The position numbers and the translations under genes were made by a program. Below are positions 6,756-12,841 of a stretch of DNA of 14,492 bases, one piece after another. The DNA comes from an archaeon MnTg01. GTDB taxonomy: Archaea > Thermoproteota > Nitrososphaeria > Nitrososphaerales > Nitrosopumilaceae. The stretch lies in the NCBI GenBank assembly GCA_008974855.1, contig BFAR01000072.1, forward strand, positions 1-14,492. Direction: 5' to 3'. Every line of letters starts with the position of its first letter. The first letter of the stretch is position 1. Below the pieces are notes generated by a model, which saw only the letters and a program-made list of their open reading frames with translations, searched no databases and was not told the DNA's origin.

Positions 6756-7133
6756 TCATTTTATGCCACTAAAAATATCCACAACTTTTGTGGCTAATTG
6801 TTCAATATCTACTGATGGGTTGGCAGAAATTAACAACACAAATTTGCTTACTGGGAATGGAAAACTTACTAGTACTGCCTTGTCTCTTCTAGCAGCAAGA
6901 TAATTTATGGGGCCAAGAGATTCATCGTATTCTTTACGAATTGTTACTTTAGAAACAAATTCCATGAAAGATTTGAGTTTTGCTTCATCATTTTCTAATG
7001 GGGTAATTTCTTTTTTAAACCCACCAGAAACAAGATTACCGTCTTCATTAATTATTCCAGCAAATCGAATTTCATCTTCGTCAAGCATTTTTTGACATTT
7101 ATTGTCATAGATTTCATAATTAGTCTCAGACAT
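6756..7133 (-). CDS. DUF6659-like small protein, copy B
   Basis: 125 aa, acidic at the N terminus (MSETNYEIYDNKCQKMLDED). It shows the family layout seen in copies A and C: a short helix, then EIRFAGIINEDGNLVSGG, a long helical middle, AARRDKAVLVSFPFP, and the final strand KFVLLISANP with a C-terminal helix. The run of strand-turn(DGN)-strand, helix, and strand-strand is very like roadblock/LC7 proteins, which often regulate small GTPases or signalling; no GTPase is visible here. It converges on the kinase-like gene (11-bp gap), next to which it is presumably independently expressed. A GGTGA Shine-Dalgarno lies 5 nt before the ATG, together with a CATATTATTA TATA-like element (about 7151-7163). 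Confidence 0.8.
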   Translation of the reverse strand: MSETNYEIYDNKCQKMLDEDEIRFAGIINEDGNLVSGGFKKEITPLENDEAKLKSFMEFVSKVTIRKEYDESLGPINYLAARRDKAVLVSFPFPVSKFVLLISANPSVDIEQLATKVVDIFSGIK

Positions 7134-7180
7134 TTAGTTCACCAATTCTAATAATATGAAAGATAAAAATCTAGTCAATG

Positions 7181-7885
7181 TTATTCAAAATTCTTTTTTG
7201 AGATTAGAAATAATTGATGTAGTAAATCAGTTACCTCGTTTTGAGGATATCTGCCAAGATCCTTTCGGTCTACCTTTATCCCCTTCCAAGAAGATGTATG
7301 CCATTTTCCAATTGGTAAATTGTTTTCTGTTACTTTTGGATTAAATGGGTAAGGGTTCATGTAAAGATAGGGCTCAGAATATTGTTCATCACCAGGAGAA
7401 ATGCCGGTACCAATTCGCTCATCATTTTTCCCAGTGAACCATTCTACTGAAAAATCAAAGTGGTGAGGCCACAAGTGTACTAGAGTATAATTTCCTTCCA
7501 ACGTCATTCGAAAATGCTCAATTGTTCGTTTAGCAATTACAGCATAGCTGTAAAACTCAGAAAGTTGACTATGAGGAACAGCATCAAGTTGAATTTCAGG
7601 TATTTTCAAATTGTATTTGGAAGTAATTTTTGAAAATTTTTCTGAAAAATTGTCTTTAGTAATATCAATTAAATGACCTTCTTCATTATGAAAATAAAGT
7701 AACTGGCCGGTAAGCAAGTGAATTTTGATTTCAGTTTTATTGTTTAGTTGACCAGTTGTAATTTCGTCATTTTGAAAGAATAATGATTGATTGCCAAAAT
7801 GGGGAATCTCTTCAATTAATTGTGATTTTAATTCACTAATTGCCATACAAGCATTTTGTAATTGCTTAATTTCTTCTGGTTTCAT
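7181..7885 (-). CDS. DUF5996 family protein
   Basis: 234 aa, soluble. Seen: LWPHHFDFSVEW (138-149), IGTGISPGDEQYSEPYLY (158-175), then MNPYPF, LPIGKWHT and SSWKG (to 202). This is the conserved core of the DUF5996 family, known mostly from bacteria. The dense His/Asp/Glu motifs (HH-x-D, GDEQYSEPY, WHT) suggest a metal- or substrate-binding pocket; no reaction is known to me. The N-terminal 100 residues are more variable, with a helical start. The ATG at 7885 has a TATA-like ATAAGTTTATG upstream region. Divergent from the RDD membrane protein. Rarity in archaea would be a sign of transfer, but base composition looks like its neighbours. Confidence 0.85.
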   Translation of the reverse strand: MKPEEIKQLQNACMAISELKSQLIEEIPHFGNQSLFFQNDEITTGQLNNKTEIKIHLLTGQLLYFHNEEGHLIDITKDNFSEKFSKITSKYNLKIPEIQLDAVPHSQLSEFYSYAVIAKRTIEHFRMTLEGNYTLVHLWPHHFDFSVEWFTGKNDERIGTGISPGDEQYSEPYLYMNPYPFNPKVTENNLPIGKWHTSSWKGIKVDRKDLGRYPQNEVTDLLHQLFLISKKNFE

Positions 7886-8012
7886 TTTCTCATAAACTTA
7901 TTTTTGATTAATATATCCAGTATAATAACAAAATGCCAAAGGAAATTTTGTCCAATTTTGTTCAAAAAAATTATCGAAAACATTATTAGTTGATTTTTGA
8001 TTTATCGCATAC

Positions 8013-8510
8013 ATGTCAGATTCAGAGAAGGATGAATCAAAACCTACACAATTAATTATTGCAAGATGGAGTGATCGATTTTTTGCGTGGTTAATTGATG
8101 GTGTGATAGTTATGGTAGGTTTTTTTGCAGTTTGGTCAATAACGATTGGATTGCCAAATCTTGAACCAATTATGGAAGGAAATTTTGAACAATCTTCTTC
8201 GTTTGAACATACTACAATAAGTATAGTGTTTTTCTTGTACTGGTTAATTTTAGAATATAAAACTGGTCAATCAATTGGTAAGATGGCATTACATCTTAAA
8301 ATTACAAATTTGAGTGGGGGTCAAGCTGATATCAAAAGTATTGCTATCTCAAGTTTGGGCAAAGCTTTCCTATTACCTATTGATGTAATTGTTGGCCGAC
8401 TGTTCACTAATAAAAAAAGACAGAGAATATTCAACAAGTTAGGAAAAACTATAGTTATCAAAGTAGAAGCTGACGACGAACCAGAAAACGTAAACTACAA
8501 AAAAGATTAG
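8013..8510 (+). CDS. RDD family integral membrane protein
   Basis: 165 aa with three hydrophobic helices: about 24-46, 67-82 and 110-130. The first begins with ARWSDRFFAWLIDGVIV, carrying the Arg and Asp residues that name the RDD family. A loop GQSIGKMALHLKI (85-97) follows the second helix exactly as in other family members. The C-terminal tail is cytosolic, charged and acidic (VEADDEPENVNYKKD). Family members are thought to act in transport, some as Na+/H+ antiporters, but most are uncharacterised. A CATTATTAG element (about 7980-7989) lies 26 bp before the ATG, giving a leaderless mRNA. Confidence 0.9.
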   Translation: MSDSEKDESKPTQLIIARWSDRFFAWLIDGVIVMVGFFAVWSITIGLPNLEPIMEGNFEQSSSFEHTTISIVFFLYWLILEYKTGQSIGKMALHLKITNLSGGQADIKSIAISSLGKAFLLPIDVIVGRLFTNKKRQRIFNKLGKTIVIKVEADDEPENVNYKKD

Positions 8511-8612
8511 AAGATCAATATAAACTAAGGAATGTGTAGTGTACCATATTGACCTGTGTGTCACAAATGAAAACACACTTGATTATTATTGAGAATTTTT
8601 AAAGTGTAATAT

Positions 8613-8783
8613 ATGCAATTTGAACTTTGTAGACACTGTGGGGAAGAAACCATAAAGACAGAGAAGTGTATAACTTGTCAAAGGGTTTTCAAATTTGTTT
8701 GTCCAGAATGCAATGTGGTCTATGAAGAATTTCATTCAGATTGTGCCGATAGTAGAATATTAGAAAAAATTGTAATTGAGTAG
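8613..8783 (+). CDS. Zinc-ribbon microprotein (56 aa)
   Basis: 56 aa from ATG 8613. Cysteines come in pairs: LCRHCGEE (C6, C9), KCITCQ (C19, C22), VCPECN (C30, C33), and a final H41-x2-C44 (FHSDC). That gives two possible four-ligand zinc sites: a short rubredoxin-like or treble-clef module. Small proteins like this bind RNA, DNA or protein partners. TATTATT (about 8583-8590) is placed for leaderless translation. It converges on the DUF1059 gene with only 1 bp between stops. Not recognised as a named family; coding status is supported by the regular Cys spacing and absence of in-frame stops. Confidence 0.72.
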   Translation: MQFELCRHCGEETIKTEKCITCQRVFKFVCPECNVVYEEFHSDCADSRILEKIVIE

Positions 8784-8784
8784 T

Positions 8785-8985
8785 CTACGCTGTCTGCATA
8801 TTGGTAAGTTCAGACGTTGAGTCACCTTTTCTAAGCATAAACCGCATCAATACTTCTTTAGAATATTCTATTCCGTGTTGGTCTGATGTATGCTTTGCAA
8901 AATCCTCAATCATCTTTGATGCATCGTCTGATTCTGCAGCAAAAGCGCACTCAAATCCATAGTCCACACAACAAAGTTTTGCCAT
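8785..8985 (-). CDS. DUF1059 family small protein
   Basis: 66 aa from MAKLCCVDYGFECAFAAES. The pattern CCVDYGFECAF, then a helix and HTSDQHG, is the DUF1059 signature, a family of about 60-aa proteins with conserved Cys and His of unknown function, found in archaea and actinobacteria. I chose ATG 8985 over the longer reading from 9042: the shorter form has the usual family length, and TTAATAG lies about 25-31 bp upstream, at leaderless distance. The additional 19 residues of the longer form (hydrophobic-basic) do not look like family sequence. It lies 68 bp downstream of the Rieske-flavodoxin gene on the same strand, but with its own promoter. Confidence 0.82.
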   Translation of the reverse strand: MAKLCCVDYGFECAFAAESDDASKMIEDFAKHTSDQHGIEYSKEVLMRFMLRKGDSTSELTNMQTA

Positions 8986-9053
8986 CAATAATACAAAGGA
9001 ACTTAGTCTATTAACAAAATGTTTGTAATATTTTCCAGACAAAAAAGCAGAAT

Positions 9054-10160
9054 TTAAGATTTTTTTTCAACTTTTAGTTTTTGTGCTTTTCTTCCTGGAT
9101 GTACAAGTTTTTCATCAGATAATTTTCGCCCAAGAACAATTTTTGCAGTCTCAATAGAACGATGAACTAAATCTTTTGCACCTTCTTTTAGATCAGTACT
9201 ATTTTCAACATACTCGATGTTACGCTCCATGTCTTCAGCTGTCCATCCTCTAGAGTGTGCAATATAGGGATATGGCGGGAAAACAAAACCAGACTCAGCA
9301 AAAAATCCAAGCATTTGTCCTGCTACTGCTTGAATATTATCTTGTCCCCCTGTAATGATAAAGCTTGCAACTTTATTTTTTATCAAACTTCTATCTGCGA
9401 TAGTAATTTGATTTTGAATACAATTCATTCTCTCGACCATTTTGTAATATAATGCACTAGCTGCACCCCATCTAATTGGAGTGGATACCATTATTACATC
9501 ACCCCAAAAAACTAATGCCTCATACACTTTGTCTAGCTCATCGTCTGAATCCATTTGAGTAATAGAACATGGCCAAGTACACGCATTAGCTGATTTTGAG
9601 TAATAACCTTCACATGTTCTAAATTTTAGATCATTTAATTTTATGAGAAGTGTTTCTGCACCAAGTTCATTTTTTGCATGTTCTAGTGCAACTTCTAAGA
9701 GTTTATCAGAAGTAGAGTATCGTGGATTTTTTGCATCCATCGCAGTAGTAGAAATTCCAACAACTCGAATTGGGCCATCATCTCTTCTTATTGCTCTGGA
9801 TAGTGGGTGCAAAGGATGTGGAGATTTTTTACGTTTAGTTTTTGCTTGTAAATTAATTAACAAATTATCATTTTCGATTTTGAGCTCATATTGGGGCACT
9901 TGGTCTTCTTCAAATCCTGGTTGCCCTACTCCAGTTTTTCTATGAAATTGCCAATTATGCCAAGGACAAACAATGTATTCTCCATCCAAACGTCCTTTCC
10001 CTAATGGTCCACCAACATGATTACAGAAATTATCAACTGCACCAAATTCCCCGTCTTGAAATGATAAAGCAATTTGTTTTCCTTCAATTGATATTTCACG
10101 TAGAGACGGATCTTTTAGCACGTCTAATGAACCTAAATTATGCCAATTTTCTTCAGACAA
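9054..10160 (-). CDS. Rieske [2Fe-2S] - NADPH-dependent FMN reductase (flavodoxin-like) fusion protein
   Basis: 368 aa. Residues 1-105 are a complete Rieske ferredoxin: C46-N-H48 in NFCNHVGGPLGKG and C65-PW-H68 in VCPWHNWQFH, the four cluster ligands. A basic, Pro-rich linker (106-129) follows. Residues 130-345 are a flavodoxin-like NADPH-FMN-reductase/iron-sulfur-flavoprotein domain: IRVVGIST (phosphate loop), STPIRWGAASALYYKM, ITGGQDNIQAVAGQM. Three Cys (C183, C194, C198) sit where iron-sulfur flavoproteins place their cluster, but not in the compact four-Cys spacing. The fusion would pass electrons between FMN and a Rieske cluster inside one chain; cytosolic, no signal. The start is TTG, supported by GGAG five bases upstream and the lack of any ATG/GTG before an upstream stop. 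Upstream on the same strand is the RHH/AT-hook gene, a possible regulator. Electron donor and substrate unknown. Confidence 0.88.
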   Translation of the reverse strand: MSEENWHNLGSLDVLKDPSLREISIEGKQIALSFQDGEFGAVDNFCNHVGGPLGKGRLDGEYIVCPWHNWQFHRKTGVGQPGFEEDQVPQYELKIENDNLLINLQAKTKRKKSPHPLHPLSRAIRRDDGPIRVVGISTTAMDAKNPRYSTSDKLLEVALEHAKNELGAETLLIKLNDLKFRTCEGYYSKSANACTWPCSITQMDSDDELDKVYEALVFWGDVIMVSTPIRWGAASALYYKMVERMNCIQNQITIADRSLIKNKVASFIITGGQDNIQAVAGQMLGFFAESGFVFPPYPYIAHSRGWTAEDMERNIEYVENSTDLKEGAKDLVHRSIETAKIVLGRKLSDEKLVHPGRKAQKLKVEKKS

Positions 10161-10228
10161 AATTACTCCAAAGTTTTGAGAATATCCTTTTCCTATTAAT
10201 TTTTCCCAAAAATGAATTTAATTCCAAG

Positions 10229-10633
10229 CTAAGAATCAAAGCCAGTGTCTTTAGGTCTTCCAACCTTTCGTTTTATTTTGGGTCTGCCAACCTTTCTTTC
10301 TTTTCGTATGGGAATTGTTTTTTCCTTAAAATCCAAACCAGTATCCATTAGCTCAGATAATCCAATCTTTACGAGCTTGATAATTTTTTGTTCAAGATTT
10401 TGTTGATATTTAGGGCTGTTTAAAATATCTTGTAAAGTTCTGTTACGAATTCTAATTTGCTTTCCATATTTGGTATCAGCTATAACCTCTTTTGCCAAAG
10501 TTAACCCCACATAGAATTTTACGCCTGTTCGAATTATTTCGTTAATGCTAAGATCATATTTTTCTTTAATTCTCTCTATTTCTTCATATTCGTCATCAGG
10601 AAATTTTGCACGTAAAGTAATCCATTCAGTCAC
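10229..10633 (-). CDS. Ribbon-helix-helix-like DNA-binding protein with twin AT-hook-like tail
   Basis: 134 aa. The N terminus fits a CopG/Arc ribbon-helix-helix: strand WITLRAKFP, helix DDEYEEIERIKEKYD, turn LSI, helix NEIIRTGVKFYVGL. A helical middle (50-105) follows. The tail has two copies of RKVGRPK (113-119 and 122-128), each with the GRP core flanked by basic residues, as in AT-hooks that insert into the minor groove of AT-rich DNA. Inference: a DNA-binding transcription or architectural factor with two different DNA-contacting modules. The start is GTG, set by AATTATAAG at leaderless distance. The promoter is shared with a divergent small-ORF pair and carries an 8-bp inverted repeat, suggesting autoregulation. 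The Rieske fusion follows 68 bp downstream with its own SD. Confidence 0.75.
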   Translation of the reverse strand: MTEWITLRAKFPDDEYEEIERIKEKYDLSINEIIRTGVKFYVGLTLAKEVIADTKYGKQIRIRNRTLQDILNSPKYQQNLEQKIIKLVKIGLSELMDTGLDFKEKTIPIRKERKVGRPKIKRKVGRPKDTGFDS

Positions 10634-10642
10634 GTTATAGGT

Positions 10643-10669
10643 CTACAAATATCATCTTATAATTTGTAG
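10643..10669. promoter_or_regulatory. Symmetric divergent promoter with inverted repeat
   Basis: The inverted repeat CTACAAAT (10643-10650) / ATTTGTAG (10662-10669) encloses CTTATAATT (10656-10664), which reads as a TATA box in both directions (AATTATAAG on the minus strand). The element is centred almost exactly midway between GTG 10633 (minus) and ATG 10683 (plus), about 23-27 bp from each. Both transcripts would be leaderless. The repeat is well placed for a dimeric RHH protein to block both promoters at once. Confidence 0.55.
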
Positions 10670-10682
10670 TGGTATACATTGT

Positions 10683-10832
10683 ATGGCTGAAGAAACAATC
10701 CGACCTGAATTTTTTGCTGGTCAATTAAAGGTCTCTCAAGGTGTCGTGTCCAATTTCCTATCTCCTACGACCGTAAATGTAGGGCCATCTTCAGACCATT
10801 TTTTTTTCTACAATATGAGGAGAAATGAATAA
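10683..10832 (+). CDS. Hypothetical small protein (49 aa)
   Basis: 49 aa: begins MAEETIRPEFFAG, middle VSQGVVSNFLSPTTV, end FFFYNMRRNE. No family recognised, no Cys, no membrane helix. Evidence for coding is a TATA element at leaderless distance from the ATG, an open frame, and a stop that overlaps the next ORF start by one base (TAATG), suggesting translational coupling. A run of eight T (10800-10807) inside the frame encodes Phe residues and might also attenuate transcription. It could be only a leader for the next ORF. Confidence 0.45.
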   Translation: MAEETIRPEFFAGQLKVSQGVVSNFLSPTTVNVGPSSDHFFFYNMRRNE

Positions 10833-10993
10833 TGGTTCAAACACAATTAAAATTCAAGTGCAGACCTGAGGTGCAAAAAGTTAGAGATTACAGAGATGTT
10901 CAAAAATCTGTAAATCTACTTTTTGGCATTTTAGAAGAGTATGGAAAACTAGGAAAGAATCTAGCTGAATTCAAAAAACAAGAATTCAGTTAA
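10832..10993 (+). CDS. Hypothetical small helical protein (53 aa)
   Basis: 53 aa, basic, mostly helical: MVQTQLKFKCRPE then VQKVRDYRDVQKS, VNLLFGILEEYGKL and NLAEFKKQEFS. No family recognised. The ATG shares its A with the TAA of the preceding ORF, and a GAGGAG Shine-Dalgarno sits 10 bases upstream inside that ORF, so it should be translated from the same transcript. The amphipathic heptad pattern suggests an oligomerising or partner-binding protein. Divergent from the RHH/AT-hook gene. Confidence 0.55.
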   Translation: MVQTQLKFKCRPEVQKVRDYRDVQKSVNLLFGILEEYGKLGKNLAEFKKQEFS

Positions 10994-11009
10994 GGTTTAC
11001 AAAAAATAA

Positions 11010-11180
11010 TTATTGAACAAAGTGATCAATTTTTGTATATTGATGAGTTTTACCACATTCAGGACAGCTTTGTTCTAGTGATATGGAAAAATTTGGTTTG
11101 TGCAATACTGATGTATTTGACATTTGGTAATTTGAGGTAAATTTACCTCCACAACTTTTGCATACTACCATCAAAGGCAT
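11010..11180 (-). CDS. Zinc-binding microprotein (56 aa)
   Basis: 56 aa from ATG 11180: VVCKSCGGKF (C7, C10), a 28-residue middle, then SCPECGKTHQY (C39, C42). Two CxxC knuckles at this spacing form a typical zinc ribbon. A second ATG three codons in is possible. An AAATATTATTG element lies about 25-30 bp upstream for leaderless translation. Convergent with the coupled small-ORF pair (16-bp gap). Ribbons of this size often serve as transcription/translation accessory factors; no specific family recognised. Confidence 0.72.
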   Translation of the reverse strand: MPLMVVCKSCGGKFTSNYQMSNTSVLHKPNFSISLEQSCPECGKTHQYTKIDHFVQ

Positions 11181-11220
11181 ACAAAATATTTGCTACAATA
11201 ATATTTCAATATTTTAAAAT

Positions 11221-11799
11221 TTATGCTGAAATCTCGTATTTGAGATACTCTGAACCTTTTTTCATTGTTGGTTTACTCTCAGATTTTTTTTGCATAAACT
11301 GCATAAATGCGTGAAAGTCTTTTTCTTCAAATAGCTGCCATCCAAATTTGTATACATCAAGATCATATGATTGATAGTCTTCTATGATATCGCCAAACCA
11401 TGTTCGATACAAATCAGCTTCTGCATTTGCTTGTTCGATATTATTGAAAAATTTAAGCTCTATCCAATCAAAGCTACCATTTGACCTAGCTGAAAAATCA
11501 CAAAATGGTGCGTCAGCCAAATATTCTTTCATATCAGATAATCTTTGAACAAAATCTTTAGGCGATGATAGTTTTACGGTGACTAGACGTGGGATTCCCA
11601 TGTTTACTTTTTTCATATCAACTATTGCAGTATAACCGGTGATGATTTTATCACGTTCTAGTTTGGCGATTCTTTTTCCCAAACCTCGTTCTGAGATTTT
11701 GAATCCCTCTTCGCCTAATTTTTTTGTAATCTCTCTTGAAGATTGACGTCCATTTGCAATTAGCATGTTTAGAATTTTTTTGTCAAGGTCATCGATCAT
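11221..11799 (-). CDS. Lrp/AsnC family transcriptional regulator
   Basis: 192 aa. The N-terminal helix-turn-helix is clear: DDLDKKILNMLIANGRQSSREI, then SERGLGKRIAKLERDKIITGYTAIVD (residues 3-61). The central part (65-150) is an RAM-like alpha/beta effector domain, with SNGSFDWIELKFF where the ligand loop is expected. It is about 40 residues longer than a standard Lrp (near 150 aa), ending in a Lys/Ser-rich tail. Lrp-type proteins act as octamers sensing amino acids or related metabolites. The ATG has GGGCATATCGC about 25 bp upstream. Palindromes upstream of that TATA (11835-11853) are candidate binding sites. Regulon unknown. Confidence 0.9.
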   Translation of the reverse strand: MIDDLDKKILNMLIANGRQSSREITKKLGEEGFKISERGLGKRIAKLERDKIITGYTAIVDMKKVNMGIPRLVTVKLSSPKDFVQRLSDMKEYLADAPFCDFSARSNGSFDWIELKFFNNIEQANAEADLYRTWFGDIIEDYQSYDLDVYKFGWQLFEEKDFHAFMQFMQKKSESKPTMKKGSEYLKYEISA

Positions 11800-11834
11800 G
11801 CATCATGCTTCGTTCTAGAGCGATATGCCCAAGT

Positions 11835-11853
11835 GTTCAAAAGTTGAACTTTT
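11835..11853. promoter_or_regulatory. Overlapping palindromes upstream of the Lrp-type gene
   Basis: GTTCAA-AAG-TTGAAC (11835-11849) and AAAAGTT-G-AACTTTT (11839-11853) are two perfect interleaved palindromes just upstream of the Lrp gene's TATA. The core TCAAAAGT recurs at 11890-11897 and, inverted, at 11931-11938 beside the start of the divergent membrane-protein gene. Three sites across a 145-bp divergent region fit cooperative binding by a multimeric Lrp-type protein. Confidence 0.45.
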
Positions 11854-11944
11854 CTTGTGAAAAAGTTTAGCTAATGAACTAGAATGGCCTCAAAAGTTAG
11901 GTCCGTTTGATATACTTCTATGCTGACAACACTTTTGAAGAAAC

Positions 11945-12166
11945 ATGAGCAAACAAATTCACGAAAAAAAGAACCTATCAAGTATTCTAAAATACAAGAC
12001 GGTTCTTATTCTGGCCATTTTGCCAGTAGCATTATCCCTGTACGCAAACAGCGGTAACATCTCTGGAATTATCCAGACAATGTCGTCTGGTGTATTTCCT
12101 GTAGCCCTCACGGCTCTGTCGTGGGGAATAGCAGTCCAACAGATAATGCAAATCAGAAAGAAGTAA
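11945..12166 (+). CDS. Small membrane protein with two helices (73 aa)
   Basis: 73 aa. A basic N terminus (MSKQIHEKKNLSS) precedes a first hydrophobic helix (TVLILAILPVALSLYA, about 19-35), a short polar loop NSGNISG, a second helix (VFPVALTALSWGIAVQ, about 50-66) and a basic RKK end. By the positive-inside rule both ends should be cytosolic. Not recognised. TTTGATATACTT (about 11906-11917) gives a short leader. It is divergent from the Lrp-type regulator, and one of the TCAAAAGT motifs sits just before its ATG, so the regulator may control it. Confidence 0.7.
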   Translation: MSKQIHEKKNLSSILKYKTVLILAILPVALSLYANSGNISGIIQTMSSGVFPVALTALSWGIAVQQIMQIRKK

Positions 12167-12201
12167 GAAAACGACCTCCTGCAATAAAACGATGCTTACT
12201 A

Positions 12202-12221
12202 TCTTTTTTCTTTTTTTTTCT
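12202..12221 (+). terminator. Pyrimidine tract after the small membrane protein gene
   Basis: A 20-base C/T run with six and nine consecutive T lies 36 bp after the stop at 12166, with no strong hairpin. Archaeal RNA polymerase terminates at such U-tracts. The remaining stretch to 12422 holds only the possible micro-ORF at 12303. Confidence 0.5.
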
Positions 12222-12302
12222 AAATTCAAAAACACATAATTTTTGTAAAAAAATTCTACCAAAAGATCTATTAACTACCTTCGATCATGGTCGACGAGGA
12301 AA

Positions 12303-12383
12303 ATGCCTAGCGAAACAAATTGGTGGAATGGTTTTGAAGAGTTAGAGTATGATATTGAGCAGATGCATGACTCTGAAAATTAA
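12303..12383 (+). CDS. Possible acidic micro-ORF (26 aa)
   Basis: Codes for MPSETNWWNGFEELEYDIEQ plus six more residues: very acidic with two adjacent Trp. A GAGGA motif lies just upstream (12296-12300), and TCTATTAACT (about 12267-12276) could be a TATA element. Composition is protein-like, but the length is small and no family is recognised. It converges on the DUF6659-like gene at 12423. Low confidence. Confidence 0.3.
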   Translation: MPSETNWWNGFEELEYDIEQMHDSEN

Positions 12384-12422
12384 TTTCAAAAAATAATAAA
12401 AATGAAAAAGTTGGTTTTCTAA

Positions 12423-12797
12423 TTATTCTAACCCAGGTACACCAAAACCAGGCTTTTGGTTTTGGACTGCACGAATGATGTCTTCTTGTCCGCCATCATT
12501 ATCAAATGTGACATAAATTAGATGATCTTTCCCAACTGGCATGGTAATTCGTTTTAGATTTTTGTAAACTGCAAGAACATACTGGCCTTCTCCAATCATT
12601 GGATATAGCTGTTCTCTGTGTTTCCAGGCGTTTACTGCCAAACTAGCCCATTCTTTGGTTTTATCTGAGCTAACCATTCTAACAATTCCTTTACGCTCTT
12701 TTGATGCTTTGACGTTGCCAGACATGTCAAAAATTGCTGCAAAACGAACATGATGATCAGAATCTAGAATCTTGTCTACAAGTGTTTCACATTTCAT
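12423..12797 (-). CDS. DUF6659-like small protein, copy C
   Basis: 124 aa. Aligns by eye over its whole length with copy A: ETLVDKIL, VRFAAIFDMSGNV, K-x-RKG, a central Trp (NAWKHREQLY), IGEGQYVLAVYKNLKRITMP, GKDHLIYVTFD. The shared KRIT-(L/M)-P-x-G-x-(N/D)HLIY block is the best family marker. It ends in a short GFGVPGLE tail. No membrane or signal segment; function unknown, roadblock/profilin-like fold inferred. A CATAAAC TATA-like region (about 12817-12829) is at leaderless distance, and a perfect 19-bp palindrome covers the region from the start codon to about -16. Confidence 0.82.
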   Translation of the reverse strand: MKCETLVDKILDSDHHVRFAAIFDMSGNVKASKERKGIVRMVSSDKTKEWASLAVNAWKHREQLYPMIGEGQYVLAVYKNLKRITMPVGKDHLIYVTFDNDGGQEDIIRAVQNQKPGFGVPGLE

Positions 12798-12813
12798 TAC
12801 TAGACTAGTAATG
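12795..12813. promoter_or_regulatory. 19-bp perfect palindrome over the start of DUF6659-like copy C
   Basis: CATTACTAG-A-CTAGTAATG: nine-base arms around a single central base. The outer arm includes the ATG of the gene, and the rest lies between it and the TATA element. It is placed ideally for a repressor dimer to block initiation. If the mRNA starts upstream of it, it would instead hide the start codon in a hairpin. Confidence 0.55.
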
Positions 12814-12841
12814 TCAGGTTTATGAAAAGCTTTTGAAAAAT

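Noticed and set aside
8556..8578. GTGTGT/ACACAC inverted repeat upstream of the zinc-ribbon gene
   Set aside because: Simple-sequence arms of 6 bp with an 11-base loop; weak, and could be chance or part of the RDD gene terminator.
8986..9042. 19-residue N-terminal extension of the DUF1059 protein
   Set aside because: The shorter form has family length and a TATA element at the right distance.
9643..10351. Plus-strand frames opposite the Rieske fusion and RHH genes
   Set aside because: Shadows; composition (Phe/Ser-rich) and lack of motifs argue against coding.
12032..12345. Two frames overlapping the small membrane protein and the pyrimidine tract
   Set aside because: They run through the U-tract terminator (FFFFF/KKRKK stretches) and overlap a better-supported gene.
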